DNA of 64,000 bases. It comes from Haloimpatiens massiliensis (GTDB taxonomy: Bacteria; Bacillota; Clostridia; Clostridiales; Clostridiaceae). Shown one piece after another: positions 61,296-64,000 of this stretch (position 1 is its first letter; each line of letters opens with the position of its first letter). The translations under genes were made by a program, and so were the position numbers. The stretch is taken from assembly GCF_900184255.1 (NCBI RefSeq), contig NZ_LT854640.1, forward strand, positions 345 through 64,344, in the 5' to 3' direction. The notes under the pieces are model-generated. The model had not been told where the DNA came from, did not search any database, and saw nothing but the letters and a program-made list of their open reading frames with translations.

Positions 61296-62591
61296 CTAAT
61301 TTTTTGTAATGGATGAATATGTATTTTGTAGTAAAACATAAGTTTCTTGAAGTTTTGTGAATATTTCATAAGGAAGTGGAAGAGTTTCAACTTCTAGTCC
61401 AGCGTCTGTAAGTCTATTTTTACAGCCAAAGAAATTTCCACCTATGAATGTAGCACTGTAATTCCAGTTTCCCCTTAAGGTGTCTAATATTGAGATGGCA
61501 CCAGAGGACAGAGCAGGAGCTATGTATGGCTTAAATCCAACAGCTCTAATTTTTAAGTTAGCTTTTTTTGTTTTTTCAGTAAGCAGAAGAGATGATTGCT
61601 CATTGTAATTATTTATGCTATTAGCGATAAATAATCCTTCTCCATGGGGACCAAAGGCCCTACCTTCAGTTTTATATTCTGGAGCTATATCTTTTGAGTA
61701 GTATAAGGCTCTTCCATTCATTACACCTAATCCATAACCTCTTATTTGTTCAGGAGCTAATCCTTTAAAGTCCCAATAACCATCTGAATTTATATTGCTG
61801 AATTGAAAAACAGATTTACAAAGTAAGTCTACAGGATCTGAAACCACTGCAAAAATACCTTTAAAGTTATTTTTTCTAGCGAGCTTAGCGTAAAATTCTA
61901 TAATATTATGGTTTCCTCTAAATTGAGTTATTCGAACATCTTCTTTTTCATCACCAACTTTAGGAACTCCTACAGAAACGCAAAATACAAATATATCACA
62001 GTTAAATAAGTCTTTTTCTTCTAGCGGTATTATAGTTGGAAAGTTTAGGGTAGTGTCAGCAGAAGCTATGGCATTACATTCAAAATCCCATCTCTTTATT
62101 TTATTTATATCTTTATCGTAAATTCCAATTTTATTTATAAACTCTCCGCCTAAAAGCCTAAGACCCGTTATTAAAGTGCCTCCAACATCTCCAAGTCCAA
62201 CTACATTTATATTTAAATGGGATTTATTATTGCATAGAGGTAGAAAATTATAGTTTAATGAGTCATCCCAGTTTGGATATTCTGTATTAATACCAGTAGC
62301 CTTACCTTCTTTTATTTTAGAAATTAGCCAATTAGGTGAATTATAATCTTTACTAGATTCCTTTAATATATCCAAGGTTTCTTCTTTTAAATATAATAGT
62401 TTTTCATTGTTTATACAAAAACTTCTCCTTGAATTAAGAGGATTAAGTTTAAATAGTACAAAGACCTTCCCATTAAAATTACAACAGTAATCTTCTGAAA
62501 CCTTTTTGAAATCTGTTGGTTTTATATTATTATAGTAGTTTATATTATGGTGGCAAACTATTAAATTATTTTTAAAACTATAGTAATGCAT
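61296..62591 (-). CDS. Lactate/malate dehydrogenase-superfamily-like protein with N-terminal extension
   Basis: 431 residues. About 125 N-terminal residues of unknown type precede a Rossmann domain starting INVVGLGDVGGTLITGL. Landmarks in LDH/MDH order are SDPVDLLCKSVF (compare TNPVD), RGYGLGVMNGRALYY, FGPHGEGLF (compare GEHGDS with the catalytic His) and a C-terminal DAGLEVETLPLPYEIFTKLQ. It therefore probably oxidises or reduces a 2-hydroxy acid-like or related substrate with NAD(H), but it is too divergent to name. It follows the GNAT-PRTase gene by 17 bases, implying one operon. Confidence 0.7.
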   Translation of the reverse strand: MHYYSFKNNLIVCHHNINYYNNIKPTDFKKVSEDYCCNFNGKVFVLFKLNPLNSRRSFCINNEKLLYLKEETLDILKESSKDYNSPNWLISKIKEGKATGINTEYPNWDDSLNYNFLPLCNNKSHLNINVVGLGDVGGTLITGLRLLGGEFINKIGIYDKDINKIKRWDFECNAIASADTTLNFPTIIPLEEKDLFNCDIFVFCVSVGVPKVGDEKEDVRITQFRGNHNIIEFYAKLARKNNFKGIFAVVSDPVDLLCKSVFQFSNINSDGYWDFKGLAPEQIRGYGLGVMNGRALYYSKDIAPEYKTEGRAFGPHGEGLFIANSINNYNEQSSLLLTEKTKKANLKIRAVGFKPYIAPALSSGAISILDTLRGNWNYSATFIGGNFFGCKNRLTDAGLEVETLPLPYEIFTKLQETYVLLQNTYSSITKN

Positions 62592-62608
62592 AACTACACC
62601 TCTTTCTA

Positions 62609-64000
62609 TTATTTCTTAATCATAGTGCTAAATCTTTCTAAAGTGTCTAATTGATTTTTCAAGTAATGAGAAGGACTTAAATTTAAATCATAAACTATGT
62701 CATTTCCAAGTTCGGGGCATCTGGGAATAGTGAATACTTCACCTAAAGACCATAGAGTTAAATTCCTTTTTTCTAATCTGTGAAATTCTTCTTCCAGTAT
62801 AGAAAAAATGTATATAGAATTTTCTAGACAGGTTCTAGATAAATTATATATGGCCTCAAAAGATGAATTTTCTATAAAAGATGGATGAGTATAAGGCATT
62901 ATAGAATTCACTGAGGGAATTAAATTTCGTGTAGGTTTAACTCCTCTCCAGATAGCATCGCCACCAATAAATGGATATAAGGCGGTTTCGTTAAACCATA
63001 TTTTAAGTCTTGGTATAAAATAAACACTATCCACTTTGTAGCCTTGTATATCCATTAAATCTTTGCCTTTGCCAGACATAATTCCAACTATTATTTTCTG
63101 TATATTTATATTTTCATTCTTAAAAAAAGGATATAGTGCTTTTATTCTATGACCCTTGTGAAGAAGATTATCCACTAGTATAACAGGTCTATTAAAGGAT
63201 TTTATTGTTTTAACTTGATTTTGGAGAGTTAAATAATAAGGAAATTCTCCTATAAAAAAGTTTTTCATATTAGGGTAAAAGTATTTTTCAGTGTGTAGAG
63301 ATTTAGTTATTGTATTAGGTATTATATATCTATCTAATAAGTCGCCATAGGGAACACACATGGAGTCTCCTAGTTTTTTAACTTTTAGCTGTTCTAATGA
63401 CACTTTATTTTCATTACATATTTTTTTTACCATACTACTATAAGTCATATGACAGTGGAAAGATAATACAAGTTCTCCAGGATATAATTTTGTTAAGGCT
63501 TTTTGAAGAGTTTTTCTACTACTTATTAGGATATTCTTAATTTTTAAGTTATTTCTAAAGGGTTCCTTTAATAGATTTTCCATATCCAAATTTATTATAT
63601 ATGGATTATTCATATTAACCACTAAAGTTGAAGCTTTATTTGAAGAAGAAATTTCTATAAAACCTTGAAGCTTCAAAATATCGTATATATTTTGAGAGAA
63701 AGTTTTAGTTGTGACACATCTATATACGGCATACTGATAATCCTTTGATATACAAAAGGCTAAGGTCTCCGTAATTAAAATTTGTTCTAAGTAAGATATT
63801 TTGTCTCTATTTTCTACATATATATTATCTATTAAAATTATCCTGCCTAAACTATGTTCTCTTAAGTATTCTGAAAGTTCCATGTCCTTTAAATCCCCAT
63901 AAAGCATACTTGAGCGAAGCCAATAGAAACTAGAAAATCCCAGAATATTTTTGGTTTTTCTGTCTCTTAAAATAAGTATTCTTGAAGAAGGTTTTTGGAA
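62609..64000 (-). CDS. GNAT acetyltransferase-phosphoribosyltransferase-like fusion (5' end outside window)
   Basis: At least 463 residues; the reading frame is open through position 64000, so the start lies beyond the window, and ATG 63905-63907 is internal to the first domain. The visible N-terminal part (RILILRDRKTKNILGFSSF, then IILIDNIYVENRDK and a C-terminal QNIYDILKLQGFIEI) has GNAT-fold strand order. The C-terminal part contains PVILVDNLLHKGHRIKAL, close to the PRPP-binding loop of phosphoribosyltransferases, and KIIVGIMSGKGKDLM. Neither substrate is known. It is the first visible gene of a minus-strand cluster with the LDH-like and flavodoxin-like genes. Confidence 0.65.
   Translation of the reverse strand, partial: FQKPSSRILILRDRKTKNILGFSSFYWLRSSMLYGDLKDMELSEYLREHSLGRIILIDNIYVENRDKISYLEQILITETLAFCISKDYQYAVYRCVTTKTFSQNIYDILKLQGFIEISSSNKASTLVVNMNNPYIINLDMENLLKEPFRNNLKIKNILISSRKTLQKALTKLYPGELVLSFHCHMTYSSMVKKICNENKVSLEQLKVKKLGDSMCVPYGDLLDRYIIPNTITKSLHTEKYFYPNMKNFFIGEFPYYLTLQNQVKTIKSFNRPVILVDNLLHKGHRIKALYPFFKNENINIQKIIVGIMSGKGKDLMDIQGYKVDSVYFIPRLKIWFNETALYPFIGGDAIWRGVKPTRNLIPSVNSIMPYTHPSFIENSSFEAIYNLSRTCLENSIYIFSILEEEFHRLEKRNLTLWSLGEVFTIPRCPELGNDIVYDLNLSPSHYLKNQLDTLERFSTMIKK

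Overview
The window is a very AT-rich, gene-dense stretch of a spore-forming, anaerobic Firmicutes chromosome. The spoIIA-sigF operon, spoVAC-AD-AE, a PdaA-type cortex deacetylase, yunB, a flavodiiron oxygen-scavenging protein and a folate-linked histidine degradation cluster together point to Clostridium sensu stricto. A proteolytic species such as the C. botulinum group I / C. sporogenes group is the best guess, but this is inferred from gene content and not proven. No phage, plasmid, tRNA, rRNA or CRISPR locus was seen.

Region 1 (1-24.2 kb) is a cell-surface polysaccharide locus on the + strand. It holds a phosphoglycosyl (initiating) transferase, five or six glycosyltransferases, two Wzy/O-antigen-ligase-like polymerases and a Wzx-like flippase. 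It also holds UDP-GlcNAc 2-epimerase and UDP-ManNAc dehydrogenase (together giving UDP-ManNAcA), a WecG/TagA/CpsF transferase, two related polysaccharide deacetylase-like proteins and a FemAB/GNAT-like acyltransferase. Embedded in it are a secreted amidase (five tandem copies of a ~110-residue domain) and a secreted SpoIID/LytB-type protein (one copy of the same domain), which resemble a LytC/LytB pair.

Region 2 (24.3-31.6 kb) has a DMT-family transporter and then hutH, ftcD, hutI, fchA and a YjiH-family membrane protein. This is histidine to glutamate with one-carbon transfer to folate, but no urocanase gene is present.

Region 3 (31.6-41.8 kb) is sporulation and envelope: pdaA (-), a solitary adenine methyltransferase closely resembling C. 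difficile CamA, spoIIAA-spoIIAB-sigF behind a good sigma-H promoter, spoVAC-AD-AE, a class A penicillin-binding protein (-) and yunB, which seems to begin at an ATA codon.

Region 4 (41.9-59.8 kb) is mostly housekeeping: hpt, hflX, an MTA/SAH deaminase, a MocR regulator, yigZ, a flavodiiron protein, arginase, 6S RNA, an MTA/MTI phosphorylase, a DUF896 protein, hprK, an M18 aminopeptidase and a PHP phosphoesterase. The deaminase, phosphorylase and hpt could form an MTA to MTI to hypoxanthine to IMP salvage route.

Region 5 (60.1-64 kb, - strand) holds three poorly characterised genes that may work together: a GNAT-phosphoribosyltransferase fusion running off the right edge, a divergent lactate/malate dehydrogenase-like protein, and a flavodoxin-fold protein with an extra N-terminal half. 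Three families of non-coding palindromic MITE-like elements, three copies each and some internally deleted, are scattered from 21.7 to 60.1 kb.
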